This document shows, in pieces, positions 1 through 14,924 of a stretch of 64,000 bases of DNA (position 1 is the stretch's first letter; the number at the start of each line of letters is the position of its first letter). This DNA comes from Hippasteria phrygiana (Eukaryota > Echinodermata > Asteroidea > Valvatida > Goniasteridae), in NCBI GenBank assembly GCA_037893225.1, contig JAZGUH010000326.1, positions 3,906,001 through 3,970,000 of the forward strand. The letters are read 5' to 3'. The position numbers and the translations under genes are program-made. The notes below the pieces were generated by a model that saw nothing but the letters and a program-made list of their open reading frames with translations, was not told the origin of the DNA and did no database searches.

Positions 1-240
1 AATTAGGAACAGGGAAAGGAGGGGCGTTCATCTGAAAATGTGGCAAACGTTAAGCAGCCACAATGCAGTAAACGGGAGAACGCAAACAGAGTTCATGGGA
101 AGAAATTAGGTGCGAGGTTTGAATTTTCTCGAAGAGTTCTAACGCTGTGAAGCTGGCGATTGTCTCAAATTGTTGCGCTAGATCTAAGCTACCCATACGT
201 GTGAAAATTGCTGGATTTGGTCAATATCCCATTCAATTAT

Positions 241-2346
241 GAACAGGGAAAGGAGGGGCGTTTATCTGAAAATGTGGCAAACGTTAAGCAGCCACAATGC
301 AGTAAACGGGAGAACGCACACAGAGTTCACGGGAAGAAATTAGGTGCGAGGTTTGAATTTTCTCGAAGAGTTCTAACGCTGTGAAGCTGGCGATGGTCTC
401 AAATTGTGGCGCTAGATCTAAGCTACACATACGTGTAAAAATTACTTGATTTGGTCAATATACCATTCAATTATGAACAGGGAAAGGAGGGGCGTTCATC
501 TGAAAATGTGGCAAACGTTAAGCAGTCACAATGCAGTAAACGAAAGAACGCACACAGAGTTCACAGGAAGAAATTTGTTGCGAGGTTTGAATTTTCTGGA
601 AGAGTTCTAACGCTGTGAAGCTGGAGATGGTCTCAAATTGTTGCGCTAGATCTAAGCTACCCATACGTGTGAAAATTGCTGGATTTGGTCAATATACCAT
701 TCAATTATGAACAGGGAAAGGAGGGGCGTTCATCTGAAAATGTGGCAAACGTTAAGCAGTCACAATGCAGTAAACGGAAGAACGCACACAGAGTTCACAG
801 GAAGAAATTAGTTGCGAGGTTTGAATTTTCTCGAAGAGTTCTAACGCTGTGAAGCTGGTGATGGTCTGAAATTGTTGCGCTAGATCTAAGCTACCCATAC
901 GTGTGAAAATTGCTGGATTTGGTCAATATCCCATTCAATTATGAACAGGGAAAGGAGGGGCGTTCATCTGAAAATGTGGCAAACGTTAAGCAGTCACAAT
1001 GCAGTAAACGGGAGAACGCACACAGAGTTCACGGGAAGAAATTAGTTGCGAGGTTTGAATTTTCTCGAAGAGTTCTAACGCTGTGAAGCTGGTGATGGTC
1101 TGAAATTGTTGCGCTATATCTAAGCTACCTATACGTGTAAACATTACTGGATTTGGTCAATATACCATTCAATTATGAACAGGGAAAGGAGGGGCGTTCA
1201 TCTGAAAATGTGGCAAACGTTAAGCAGTCACAATGCAGTAAACGGGAGAACGCACACAGAGTTCACGGGAAGAAATTAGGTGCGAGGTTTGAATTTTCTC
1301 GAAGAGTTCTAACGCTGTGAAGCTGACGATGGTCTGAAATTGTTGCGCTAGATCTAAGCTACCCAGCAGTGTAAAAGTGACTGGAATTGGTCAATATACC
1401 ATTCAATTATGAACTGGGAAAGGAGGGGCGTTCATCTGAAAATTTGGCAAACGTTAAGCAGTCACAATGCAGTAAATGGGAGAACGCACACAGAGTTCAC
1501 AGAAAGAAATTAGTTGCGAGGTTTGAATTTTCTCGAAGAGTTCTAACACTGTGAAGCTGGCGATGGTCTCAAATTGTTGCGCTAGATCTAAGCTACCCAT
1601 ACGTGTGAAAATTGCTGGATTTGGTCAATATCCCATTCAATTATGAACAGGGAAAGGAGGGGCGTTCATCTGAAAATGTGGCAAACGTTCAGCAGTCACA
1701 ATGCAGTAAACGGAAGAACGCACACAGAGTTCACAGGAAGAAATTTGTTGCGAGGTTTGAATTTTCTCGAAGAGTTCTAACGCTGTGAAGCTGACGATGG
1801 TCTGAAATTGTTGCGCTAGATCTAAGCTACCCAGCAGTGTAAAAATGACTGGAATTGGTCAATATACCATTCAATTATGAACAGGGAAAGGAGGGGCGTT
1901 CATCTGAAAATTTGGCAAACGTTAAGCAGTCACAATGCAGTAAACGGGACAACGCACACAGAGTTCATGGGAAACAATTTGTTGCGAGGTTTGAATTTTC
2001 TCGAAGAGTTCTCACGCTATGAAGCTGGCGATGGTCTCAAATTGTTGCGATAGATCTAAGCTACACATACGTGTGAAAATTACTGGATTTGGTTAATATC
2101 CCATTCAATTATGAACATGGAAAGGAGGGGCGTTCATCTGAAAATTTGGCAAACGTTAAGCAGTCACAATGCAGTAAACGGGACAACGCACACAGATTTC
2201 ATGGGAAACAATTTGTTGCGAGGTTTGAATTTTCTCGAAGAGTTCTAACGCTGTGAAGCTGGCGATTGTCTCAAATTGTTGCGCTAGATCTAAGCTACCC
2301 ATACGTGTGAAAATTGCTGGATTTGGTCAATATCCCATTCAATTAT
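241..2346. repeat. 9-monomer higher-order repeat unit (2106 bp)
   Basis: Nine distinguishable monomers follow in order. Their markers are: TGTGGCGCTAG with ACACATACGTGTAAAAATTACTTGAT; TCTGGAAG with GGAGATGG; GGAAGAAATTAGTTGCG with GGTGATGG; CTATATCTAAG with CCTATACG; AGGTGCGAG with CAGCAGTGTA; AAATGGGAGAAC with CAGAAAGAAA; GTTCAGCAG with CAGCAGTGTA; GGGACAACG with CTCACGCTATG and GGTTAATATC; GAACATGG with CAGATTTCATGGG. The same series restarts at 2347, so this is a true higher-order unit. Confidence 0.9.
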
Positions 2347-4686
2347 GAACAGGGAAAGGAGGGGCGTTCATCTGAAAATGTGGCAAACGTTAAGCAGCCA
2401 CAATGCAGTAAACGGGAGAACGCACACAGAGTTCACGGGAAGAAATTAGGTGCGAGGTTTGAATTTTCTCGAAGAGTTCTAACGCTGTGAAGCTGGCGAT
2501 GGTCTCAAATTGTGGCGCTAGATCTAAGCTACACATACGTGTAAAAATTACTTGATTTGGTCAATATACCATTCAATTATGAACAGGGAAAGGAGGGGCG
2601 TTCATCTGAAAATGTGGCAAACGTTAAGCAGTCACAATGCAGTAAACGGAAGAACGCACACAGAGTTCACAGGAAGAAATTTGTTGCGAGGTTTGAATTT
2701 TCTGGAAGAGTTCTAACGCTGTGAAGCTGGAGATGGTCTCAAATTGTTGCGCTAGATCTAAGCTACCCATACGTGTGAAAATTGCTGGATTTGGTCAATA
2801 TACCATTCAATTATGAACAGGGAAAGGAGGGGCGTTCATCTGAAAATGTGGCAAACGTTAAGCAGTCACAATGCAGTAAACGGAAGAACGCACACAGAGT
2901 TCACAGGAAGAAATTAGTTGCGAGGTTTGAATTTTCTCGAAGAGTTCTAACGCTGTGAAGCTGGTGATGGTCTGAAATTGTTGCGCTAGATCTAAGCTAC
3001 CCATACGTGTGAAAATTGCTGGATTTGGTCAATATCCCATTCAATTATGAACAGGGAAAGGAGGGGCGTTCATCTGAAAATGTGGCAAACGTTAAGCAGT
3101 CACAATGCAGTAAACGGGAGAACGCACACAGAGTTCACGGGAAGAAATTAGTTGCGAGGTTTGAATTTTCTCGAAGAGTTCTAACGCTGTGAAGCTGGTG
3201 ATGGTCTGAAATTGTTGCGCTAGATCTAAGCTACCCATACGTGTGAAAATTGCTGGATTTGGTCAATATCCCATTCAATTATGAACAGGGAAAGGAGGGG
3301 CGTTCATCTGAAAATGTGGCAAACGTTAAGCAGTCACAATGCAGTAAACGGGAGAACGCACACAGAGTTCACGGGAAGAAATTAGTTGCGAGGTTTGAAT
3401 TTTCTCGAAGAGTTCTAACGCTGTGAAGCTGGTGATGGTCTGAAATTGTTGCGCTATATCTAAGCTACCTATACGTGTAAACATTACTGGATTTGGTCAA
3501 TATACCATTCAATTATGAACAGGGAAAGGAGGGGCGTTCATCTGAAAATGTGGCAAACGTTAAGCAGTCACAATGCAGTAAACGGGAGAACGCACACAGA
3601 GTTCACGGGAAGAAATTAGGTGCGAGGTTTGAATTTTCTCGAAGAGTTCTAACGCTGTGAAGCTGACGATGGTCTGAAATTGTTGCGCTAGATCTAAGCT
3701 ACCCAGCAGTGTAAAAATGACTGGAATTGGTCAATATACCATTCAATTATGAACAGGGAAAGGAGGGGCGTTCATCTGAAAATTTGGCAAACGTTAAGCA
3801 GTCACAATGCAGTAAATGGGAGAACGCACACAGAGTTCACAGAAAGAAATTAGTTGCGAGGTTTGAATTTTCTCGAAGAGTTCTAACGCTGTGAAGCTGG
3901 CGATGGTCTCAAATTGTTGCGCTAGATCTAAGCTACCCATACGTGTGAAAATTGCTGGATTTGGTCAATATCCCATTCAATTATGAACAGGGAAAGGAGG
4001 GGCGTTCATCTGAAAATGTGGCAAACGTTCAGCAGTCACAATGCAGTAAACGGAAGAACGCACACAGAGTTCACAGGAAGAAATTTGTTGCGAGGTTTGA
4101 ATTTTCTCGAAGAGTTCTAACGCTGTGAAGCTGACGATGGTCTGAAATTGTTGCGCTAGATCTAAGCTACCCAGCAGTGTAAAAATGACTGGAATTGGTC
4201 AATATACCATTCAATTATGAACAGGGAAAGGAGGGGCGTTCATCTGAAAATTTGGCAAACGTTAAGCAGTCACAATGCAGTAAACGGGACAACGCACACA
4301 GAGTTCATGGGAAACAATTTGTTGCGAGGTTTGAATTTTCTCGAAGAGTTCTCACGCTATGAAGCTGGCGATGGTCTCAAATTGTTGCGCTAGATCTAAG
4401 CTACACATACGTGTGAAAATTACTGGATTTCGTTAATATCCCATTCAATTATGAACATGGAAAGGAGGGGCGTTCATCTGAAAATTTGGCAAACGTTAAG
4501 CAGTCACAATGCAGTAAACGGGACAACGCACACAGATTTCATGGGAAACAATTTGTTGCGAGGTTTGAATTTTCTCGAAGAGTTCTAACGCTGTGAAGCT
4601 GGCGATTGTCTCAAATTGTTGCGCTAGATCTAAGCTACCCATACGTGTGAAAATTGCTGGATTTGGTCAATATCCCATTCAATTAT
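2347..4686. repeat. 10-monomer higher-order repeat unit (2340 bp)
   Basis: This repeats the series seen at 241-2346 with one extra monomer at 3049-3282. The extra monomer combines the GGGAGAAC and GGGAAGAAATTAGTTGCG features with an intact GCTAGATCT. Corresponding monomers in the two units are nearly identical, whereas neighbouring monomers within a unit differ at many sites. A further unit begins at 4687. Confidence 0.88.
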
Positions 4687-7600
4687 GAACAGGGAAAGGA
4701 GGGGCGTTCATCTGAAAATGTGGCAAACGTTAAGCAGCCACAATGCAGTAAACGGGAGAACGCACACAGAGTTCACCGGAAGAAATTAGGTGCGAGGTTT
4801 GAATTTTCTCGAAGAGTTCTAACGCTGTGAAGCTGGCGATGGTCTCAAATTGTGGCGCTAGATCTAAGCTACACATACGTGTAAAAATTACTTGATTTGG
4901 TCAATATACCATTCAATTATGAACAGGGAAAGGAGGGGCGTTCATCTGAAAATGTGGCAAACGTTAAGCAGTCACAATGCAGTAAACGGAAGAACGCACA
5001 CAGAATTCACAGGAAGAAATTTGTTGCGAGGTTTGAATTTTCTGGAAGAGTTCTAACGCTGTGAAGCTGGAGATGGTCTCAAATTGTTGCGCTAGATCTA
5101 AGCTACCCATACGTGTGAAAATTGCTGGATTTGGTCAATATACCATTCAATTATGAACAGGGAAAGGAGGGGCGTTCATCTGAAAATGTGGCAAACGTTA
5201 AGCAGTCACAATGCAGTAAACGGAAGAACGCACACAGAGTTCACAGGAAGAAATTAGTTGCGAGGTTTGAATTTTCTCGAAGAGTTCTAACGCTGTGAAG
5301 CTGGTGATGGTCTGAAATTGTTGCGCTAGATCTAAGCTACCCATACGTGTGAAAATTGCTGGATTTGGTCAATATCCCATTCAATTATGAACAGGGAAAG
5401 GAGGGGCGTTCATCTGAAAATGTGGCAAACGTTAAGCAGTCACAATGCAGTAAACGGGAGAACGCACACAGAGTTCACGGGAAGAAATTAGTTGCGAGGT
5501 TTGAATTTTCTCGAAGAGTTCTAACGCTGTGAAGCTGGTGATGGTCTGAAATTGTTGCGCTATATCTAAGCTACCTATACGTGTAAACATTACTGGATTT
5601 GGTCAATATACCATTCAATTATGAACAGGGAAAGGAGGGGCGTTCATCTGAAAATGTGGCAAACGTTAAGCAGTCACAATGCAGTAAACGGGAGAACGCA
5701 CACAGAGTTCACGGGAAGAAATTAGGTGCGAGGTTTGAATTTTCTCGAAGAGTTCTAACGCTGTGAAGCTGGCGATTGTCTCAAATTGTTGCGCTAGATC
5801 TAAGCTACCCATACGTGTGAAAATTGCTGGATTTGGTCAATATCCCATTCAATTATGAACAGGGAAAGGAGGGGCGTTCATCTGAAAATGTGGCAAACGT
5901 TAAGCAGCCACAATGCAGTAAACGGGAGAACGCAAACAGAGTTCATGGGAAGAAATTAGGTGCGAGGTTTGAATTTTCTCGAAGAGTTCTAACGCTGTGA
6001 AGCTGACGATGGTCTGAAATTGTTGCGCTAGATCTAAGCTACCCAGCAGTGTAAAAATGACTGGAATTGGTCAATATACCATTCAATTATGAACAGGGAA
6101 AGGAGGGGCGTTCATCTGAAAATTTGGCAAACGTTAAGCAGTCACAATGCAGTAAACGGGACAACGCACACAGATTTCATGGGAAACAATTTGTTGCGAG
6201 GTTTGAATTTTCTCGAAGAGTTCTAACGCTGTGAAGCTGGCGATTGTCTCAAATTGTTGCGCTAGATCTAAGCTACCCATACATGTGAAAATTGCTGGAT
6301 TTGGTCAATATCCCATTCAATTATGAACAGGGAAAGGAGGGGCGTTCATCTGAAAATGTGGCAAACGTTAAGCAGCCACAATGCAGTAAACGGGAGAACG
6401 CACACAGAGTTCACGGGAAGAAATTAGGTGCGAGGTTTGAATTTTCTTGAAGAGTTCTAACGCTGTGAAGCTGGCGATGGTCTCAAATTGTGGCGCTAGA
6501 TCTAAGCTACACATACGTGTAAAAATTACTTGATTTGGTCAATATACCATTCAATTATGAACAGGGAAAGGAGGGGCGTTCATCTGAAAATGTGGCAAAC
6601 GTTAAGCAGTCACAATGCAGTAAACGGAAGAACGCACACAGAGTTCACAGGAAGAAATTTGTTGCGAGGTTTGAATTTTCTGGAAGAGTTCTAACGCTGT
6701 GAAGCTGGAGATGGTCTCAAATTGTTGCGCTAGATCTAAGCTACCCATACGTGTGAAAATTGCTGGATTTGGTCAATATACCATTCAATTATGAACAGGG
6801 AAAGGAGGGGCGTTCATCTGAAAATGTGGCAAACGTTAAGCAGTCACAATGCAGTAAACGGAAGAACGCACACAGAGTTCACAGGAAGAAATTAGTTGCG
6901 AGGTTTGAATTTTCTCGAAGAGTTCTAACGCTGTGAAGCTGGTGATGGTCTGAAATTGTTGCGCTAGATCTAAGCTACCCATACGTGTGAAAATTGCTGG
7001 ATTTGGTCAATATCCCATTCAATTATGAACAGGGAAAGGAGGGGCGTTCATCTGAAAATGTGGCAAACGTTAAGCAGTCACAATGCAGTAAACGGGAGAA
7101 CGCACACAGAGTTCACGGGAAGAAATTAGTTGCGAGGTTTGAATTTTCTCGAAGAGTTCTAACGCTGTGAAGCTGGTGATGGTCTGAAATTGTTGCGCTA
7201 TATCTAAGCTACCTATACGTGTAAACATTACTGGATTTGGTCAATATACCATTCAATTATGAACAGGGAAAGGAGGGGCGTTCATCTGAAAATGTGGCAA
7301 ACGTTAAGCAGTCACAATGCAGTAAACGGGAGAACGCACACAGAGTTCACGGGAAGAAATTAGGTGCGAGGTTTGAATTTTCTCGAAGAGTTCTAACGCT
7401 GTGAAGCTGGCGATTGTCTCAAATTGTTGCGCTAGATCTAAGCTACCCATAAGTGTGAAAATTGCTGGATTTGGTCGATATCCCATTCAATTATGAACAG
7501 GGAAAGGAGGGGCGTTCATCTGAAAATGTGGCAAACGTTAAGCAGCCACAATGCAGTAAACGGGAGAACGCACACAGAGTTCATGGGAAGAAATTAGGTG

Positions 7601-10600
7601 CGAGGTTTGAATTTTCTCGAAGAGTTCTAACGCTGTGAAGCTGACGATGGTCTGAAATTGTTGCGCTAGATCTAAGCTACCCAGCAGTGTAAAAATGACT
7701 GGAATTGGTCAATATACCATTCAATTATGAACAGGGAAAGGAGGGGCGTTCATCTGAAAATTTGGCAAACGTTAAGCAGTCACAATGCAGTAAACGGGAC
7801 AACGGACACAGAGTTCATGGGAAACAATTTGTTGCGAGGTTTGAATTTTCTCGAAGAGTTCTCACGCTATGAAGCTGGCGATGGTCTCAAATTGTTGCGC
7901 TAGATCTAAGCTACACATACGTGTGAAAATTACTGGATTTGGTTAATATCCCATTCAATTATGAACATGGAAAGGAGGGGCGTTCATCTGAAAATTTGGC
8001 AAACGTTAAGCAGCCACAATGCAGTAAACGGGAGAACGCACACAGAGTTCATGGGAAAAAATTTGTTGCGAGGTTTGAATTTTCTCAAAGAGTTCTCATG
8101 CTATGAAGCTGGCGATGGTCTCAAATTGTTGCGCTAGATCTAAGCTACCTATACGTGTAAACATTACTGGATTTGGTCAATATACCATTCAATTATGAAC
8201 AGGGAAAGGAGGGGCGTTCATCTGAAAATGTGGCAAACGTTAAGCAGTCACAATGCAGTAAACGGGAGAACGCACACAGAGTTCACGGGAAGAAATTAGG
8301 TGCGAGGTTTGAATTTTCTCGAAGAGTTCTAACGCTGTGAAGCTGGCGATTGTCTCAAATTGTTGCGCTAGATCTAAGCTACCCATACGTGTGAAAATTG
8401 CTGGATTTGGTCAATATCCCATTCAATTATGAACAGGGAAAGGAGGGGCGTTCATCTGAAAATGTGGCAAACGTTAAGCAGTCACAATGCAGTAAACGGA
8501 AGAACGCACACAGAGTTCACAGGAAGAAATTTGTTGCGAGGTTTGAATTTTCTGGAAGAGTTCTAACGCTGTGAAGCTGGAGATGGTCTCAAATTGTTGC
8601 GCTAGATCTAAGCTACCCATACGTGTGAAAATTGCTGGATTTGGTCAATATACCATTCAATTATGAACAGGGAAAGGAGGGGCGTTCATCTGAAAATGTG
8701 GCAAACGTTAAGCAGTCACAATGCAGTAAACGGAAGAACGCACACAGAGTTCACAGGAAGAAATTAGTTGCGAGGTTTGAATTTTCTCGAAGAGTTCTAA
8801 CGCTGTGAAGCTGGTGATGGTCTGAAATTGTTGCGCTAGATCTAAGCTACCCATACGTGTGAAAATTGCTGGATTTGGTCAATATCCCATTCAATTATGA
8901 ACAGGGAAAGGAGGGGCGTTCATCTGAAAATGTGGCAAACGTTAAGCAGTCACAATGCAGTAAACGGGAGAACGCACACAGAGTTCACGGGAAGAAATTA
9001 GTTGCGAGGTTTGAATTTTCTCGAAGAGTTCTAACGCTGTGAAGCTGGTGATGGTCTGAAATTGTTGCGCTATATCTAAGCTACCTATACGTGTAAACAT
9101 TACTGGATTTGGTCAATATACCATTCAATTATGAACAGGGAAAGGAGGGGCGTTCATCTGAAAATGTGGCAAACGTTAAGCAGTCACAATGCAGTAAACG
9201 GGAGAACGCACACAGAGTTCACGGGAAGAAATTAGGTGCGAGGTTTGAATTTTCTCGAAGAGTTCTAACGCTGTGAAGCTGGCGATTGTCTCAAATTGTT
9301 GCGCTAGATCTAAGCTACCCATAAGTGTGAAAATTGCTGGATTTGGTCGATATCCCATTCAATTATGAACAGGGAAAGGAGGGGCGTTCATCTGAAAATG
9401 TGGCAAACGTTAAGCAGCCACAATGCAGTAAACGGGAGAACGCACACAGAGTTCATGGGAAGAAATTAGGTGCGAGGTTTGAATTTTCTCGAAGAGTTCT
9501 AACGCTGTGAAGCTGACGATGGTCTGAAATTGTTGCGCTAGATCTAAGCTACCCAGCAGTGTAAAAATGACTGGAATTGGTCAATATACCATTCAATTAT
9601 GAACAGGGAAAGGAGGGGCGTTCATCTGAAAATTTGGCAAACGTTAAGCAGTCACAATGCAGTAAACGGGACAACGGACACAGAGTTCATGGGAAACAAT
9701 TTGTTGCGAGGTTTGAATTTTCTCGAAGAGTTCTCACGCTATGAAGCTGGCGATGGTCTCAAATTGTTGCGCTAGATCTAAGCTACACATACGTGTGAAA
9801 ATTACTGGATTTGGTTAATATCCCATTCAATTATGAACATGGAAAGGAGGGGCGTTCATCTGAAAATTTGGCAAACGTTAAGCAGCCACAATGCAGTAAA
9901 CGGGAGAACGCACACAGAGTTCATGGGAAAAAATTTGTTGCGAGGTTTGAATTTTCTCAAAGATTTCTTATGCTATGAAGCTGGCGATGGTCTCAAATTG
10001 TTGCGCTAGATCTAAGCTACACATACGTGTGAAAATTACTGGATTTGGTCAATATCCCATTCAATTATGAACAGGGAAAGGAGGGGCGTTCATCTGAAAA
10101 TGTGGCAAACGTTAAGCAGTCACAATGCAGTAAACGGGAGAACGCACACAGAGTTCACGGGAAGAAATTAGTTGCGAGGTTTGAATTTTCTCGAAGAGTT
10201 CTAACGCTGTGAAGCTGGTGATGGTCTGAAATTGTTGCGCTATATCTAAGCTACCTATACGTGTAAACATTACTGGATTTGGTCAATATACCATTCAATT
10301 ATGAACAGGGAAAGGAGGGGCGTTCATCTGAAAATGTGGCAAACGTTAAGCAGTCACAATGCAGTAAACGGGAGAACGCACACAGAGTTCACGGGAAGAA
10401 ATTAGGTGCGAGGTTTGAATTTTCTCGAAGAGTTCTAACGCTGTGAAGCTGGCGATTGTCTCAAATTGTTGCGCTAGATCTAAGCTACCCATACGTGTGA
10501 AAATTGCTGGATTTGGTCAATATCCCATTCAATTATGAACAGGGAAAGGAGGGGCGTTCATCTGAAAATGTGGCAAACGTTAAGCAGCCACAATGCAGTA

Positions 10601-13600
10601 AACGGGAGAACGCAAACAGAGTTCATGGGAAGAAATTAGGTGCGAGGTTTGAATTTTCTCGAAGAGTTCTAACGCTGTGAAGCTGACGATGGTCTGAAAT
10701 TGTTGCGCTAGATCTAAGCTACCCAGCAGTGTAAAAATGACTGGAATTGGTCAATATACCATTCAATTATGAACAGGGAAAGGAGGGGCGTTCATCTGAA
10801 AATTTGGCAAACGTTAAGCAGTCACAATGCAGTAAACGGGACAACGCACACAGATTTCATGGGAAACAATTTGTTGCGAGGTTTGAATTTTCTCGAAGAG
10901 TTCTAACGCTGTGAAGCTGGCGATTGTCTCAAATTGTTGCGCTAGATCTAAGCTACCCATACGTGTGAAAATTGCTGGATTTGGTCAATATCCCATTCAA
11001 TTATGAACAGGGAAAGGAGGGGCGTTTATCTGAAAATGTGGCAAACGTTAAGCAGCCACAATGCAGTAAACGGGAGAACGCACACAGAGTTCACGGGAAG
11101 AAATTAGGTGCGAGGTTTGAATTTTCTCGAAGAGTTCTAACGCTGTGAAGCTGGCGATGGTCTCAAATTGTGGCGCTAGATCTAAGCTACACATACGTGT
11201 AAAAATTACTTGATTTGGTCAATATACCATTCAATTATGAACAGGGAAAGGAGGGGCGTTCATCTGAAAATGTGGCAAACGTTAAGCAGTCACAATGCAG
11301 TAAACGAAAGAACGCACACAGAGTTCACAGGAAGAAATTTGTTGCGAGGTTTGAATTTTCTGGAAGAGTTCTAACGCTGTGAAGCTGGAGATGGTCTCAA
11401 ATTGTTGCGCTAGATCTAAGCTACCCATACGTGTGAAAATTGCTGGATTTGGTCAATATACCATTCAATTATGAACAGGGAAAGGAGGGGCGTTCATCTG
11501 AAAATGTGGCAAACGTTAAGCAGTCACAATGCAGTAAACGGAAGAACGCACACAGAGTTCACAGGAAGAAATTAGTTGCGAGGTTTGAATTTTCTCGAAG
11601 AGTTCTAACGCTGTGAAGCTGGTGATGGTCTGAAATTGTTGCGCTAGATCTAAGCTACCCATACGTGTGAAAATTGCTGGATTTGGTCAATATCCCATTC
11701 AATTATGAACAGGGAAAGGAGGGGCGTTCATCTGAAAATGTGGCAAACGTTAAGCAGTCACAATGCAGTAAACGGGAGAACGCACACAGAGTTCACGGGA
11801 AGAAATTAGTTGCGAGGTTTGAATTTTCTCGAAGAGTTCTAACGCTGTGAAGCTGGTGATGGTCTGAAATTTTTGCGCTATATCTAAGCTACCTATACGT
11901 GTAAACATTACTGGATTTGGTCAATATACCATTCAATTATGAACAGGGAAAGGAGGGGCGTTCATCTGAAAATGTGGCAAACGTTAAGCAGTCACAATGC
12001 AGTAAACGGGAGAACGCACACAGAGTTCACGGGAAGAAATTAGGTGCGAGGTTTGAATTTTCTCGAAGAGTTCTAACGCTGTGAAGCTGACGATGGTCTG
12101 AAATTGCTGCGCTAGATCTAAGCTACCCAGCAGTGTAAAAGTGACTGGAATTGGTCAATATACCATTCAATTATGAACTGGGAAAGGAGGGGCGTTCATC
12201 TGAAAATTTGGCAAACGTTAAGCAGTCACAATGCAGTAAATGGGAGAACGCACACAGAGTTCACAGAAAGAAATTAGTTGCGAGGTTTGAATTTTCTCGA
12301 AGAGTTCTAACACTGTGAAGCTGGCGATGGTCTCAAATTGTTGCGCTAGATCTAAGCTACCCATACGTGTGAAAATTGCTGGATTTGGTCAATATCCCAT
12401 TCAATTATGAACAGGGAAAGGAGGGGCGTTCATCTGAAAATGTGGCAAACGTTCAGCAGTCACAATGCAGTAAACGGAAGAACGCACACAGAGTTCACAG
12501 GAAGAAATTTGTTGCGAGGTTTGAATTTTCTCGAAGAGTTCTAACGCTGTGAAGCTGACGATGGTCTGAAATTGTTGCGCTAGATCTAAGCTACCCAGCA
12601 GTGTAAAAATGACTGGAATTGGTCAATATACCATTCAATTATGAACAGGGAAAGGAGGGGCGTTCATCTGAAAATTTGGCAAACGTTAAGCAGTCACAAT
12701 GCAGTAAACGGGACAACGCACACAGAGTTCATGGGAAACAATTTGTTGCGAGGTTTGAATTTTCTCGAAGAGTTCTCACGCTATGAAGCTGGCGATGGTC
12801 TCAAATTGTTGCGATAGATCTAAGCTACACATACGTGTGAAAATTACTGGATTTGGTTAATATCCCATTCAATTATGAACATGGAAAGGAGGGGCGTTCA
12901 TCTGAAAATTTGGCAAACGTTAAGCAGTCACAATGCAGTAAACGGGACAACGCACACAGATTTCATGGGAAACAATTTGTTGCGAGGTTTGAATTTTCTC
13001 GAAGAGTTCTAACGCTGTGAAGCTGGCGATTGTCTCAAATTGTTGCGCTAGATCTAAGCTACCCATACGTGTGAAAATTGCTGGATTTGGTCAATATCCC
13101 ATTCAATTATGAACAGGGAAAGGAGGGGCGTTCATCTGAAAATGTGGCAAACGTTAAGCAGCCACAATGCAGTAAACGGGAGAACGCACACAGAGTTCAC
13201 GGGAAGAAATTAGGTGCGAGGTTTGAATTTTCTCGAAGAGTTCTAACGCTGTGAAGCTGGCGATGGTCTCAAATTGTGGCGCTAGATCTAAGCTACACAT
13301 ACGTGTAAAAATTACTTGATTTGGTCAATATACCATTCAATTATGAACAGGGAAAGGAGGGGCGTTCATCTGAAAATGTGGCAAACGTTAAGCAGTCACA
13401 ATGCAGTAAACGGAAGAACGCACACAGAGTTCACAGGAAGAAATTTGTTGCGAGGTTTGAATTTTCTGGAAGAGTTCTAACGCTGTGAAGCTGGAGATGG
13501 TCTCAAATTGTTGCGCTAGATCTAAGCTACCCATACGTGTGAAAATTGCTGGATTTGGTCAATATACCATTCAATTATGAACAGGGAAAGGAGGGGCGTT

Positions 13601-14924
13601 CATCTGAAAATGTGGCAAACGTTAAGCAGTCACAATGCAGTAAACGGAAGAACGCACACAGAGTTCACAGGAAGAAATTAGTTGCGAGGTTTGAATTTTC
13701 TCGAAGAGTTCTAACGCTGTGAAGCTGGTGATGGTCTGAAATTGTTGCGCTAGATCTAAGCTACCCATACGTGTGAAAATTGCTGGATTTGGTCAATATC
13801 CCATTCAATTATGAACAGGGAAAGGAGGGGCGTTCATCTGAAAATGTGGCAAACGTTAAGCAGTCACAATGCAGTAAACGGGAGAACGCACACAGAGTTC
13901 ACGGGAAGAAATTAGTTGCGAGGTTTGAATTTTCTCGAAGAGTTCTAACGCTGTGAAGCTGGTGATGGTCTGAAATTGTTGCGCTATATCTAAGCTACCT
14001 ATACGTGTAAACATTACTGGATTTGGTCAATATACCATTCAATTATGAACAGGGAAAGGAGGGGCGTTCATCTGAAAATGTGGCAAACGTTAAGCAGTCA
14101 CAATGCAGTAAACGGGAGAACGCACACAGAGTTCACGGGAAGAAATTAGGTGCGAGGTTTGAATTTTCTCGAAGAGTTCTAACGCTGTGAAGCTGGCGAT
14201 TGTCTCAAATTGTTGCGCTAGATCTAAGCTACCCATAAGTGTGAAAATTGCTGGATTTGGTCGATATCCCATTCAATTATGAACAGGGAAAGGAGGGGCG
14301 TTCATCTGAAAATGTGGCAAACGTTAAGCAGCCACAATGCAGTAAACGGGAGAACGCACACAGAGTTCATGGGAAGAAATTAGGTGCGAGGTTTGAATTT
14401 TCTCGAAGAGTTCTAACGCTGTGAAGCTGACGATGGTCTGAAATTGTTGCGCTAGATCTAAGCTACCCAGCAGTGTAAAAATGACTGGAATTGGTCAATA
14501 TACCATTCAATTATGAACAGGGAAAGGAGGGGCGTTCATCTGAAAATTTGGCAAACGTTAAGCAGTCACAATGCAGTAAACGGGACAACGGACACAGAGT
14601 TCATGGGAAACAATTTGTTGCGAGGTTTGAATTTTCTCGAAGAGTTCTCACGCTATGAAGCTGGCGATGGTCTCAAATTGTTGCGCTAGATCTAAGCTAC
14701 ACATACGTGTGAAAATTACTGGATTTGGTTAATATCCCATTCAATTATGAACATGGAAAGGAGGGGCGTTCATCTGAAAATTTGGCAAACGTTAAGCAGC
14801 CACAATGCAGTAAACGGGAGAACGCACACAGAGTTCATGGGAAAAAATTTGTTGCGAGGTTTGAATTTTCTCAAAGAGTTCTCATGCTATGAAGCTGGCG
14901 ATGGTCTCAAATTGTTGCGCTAGA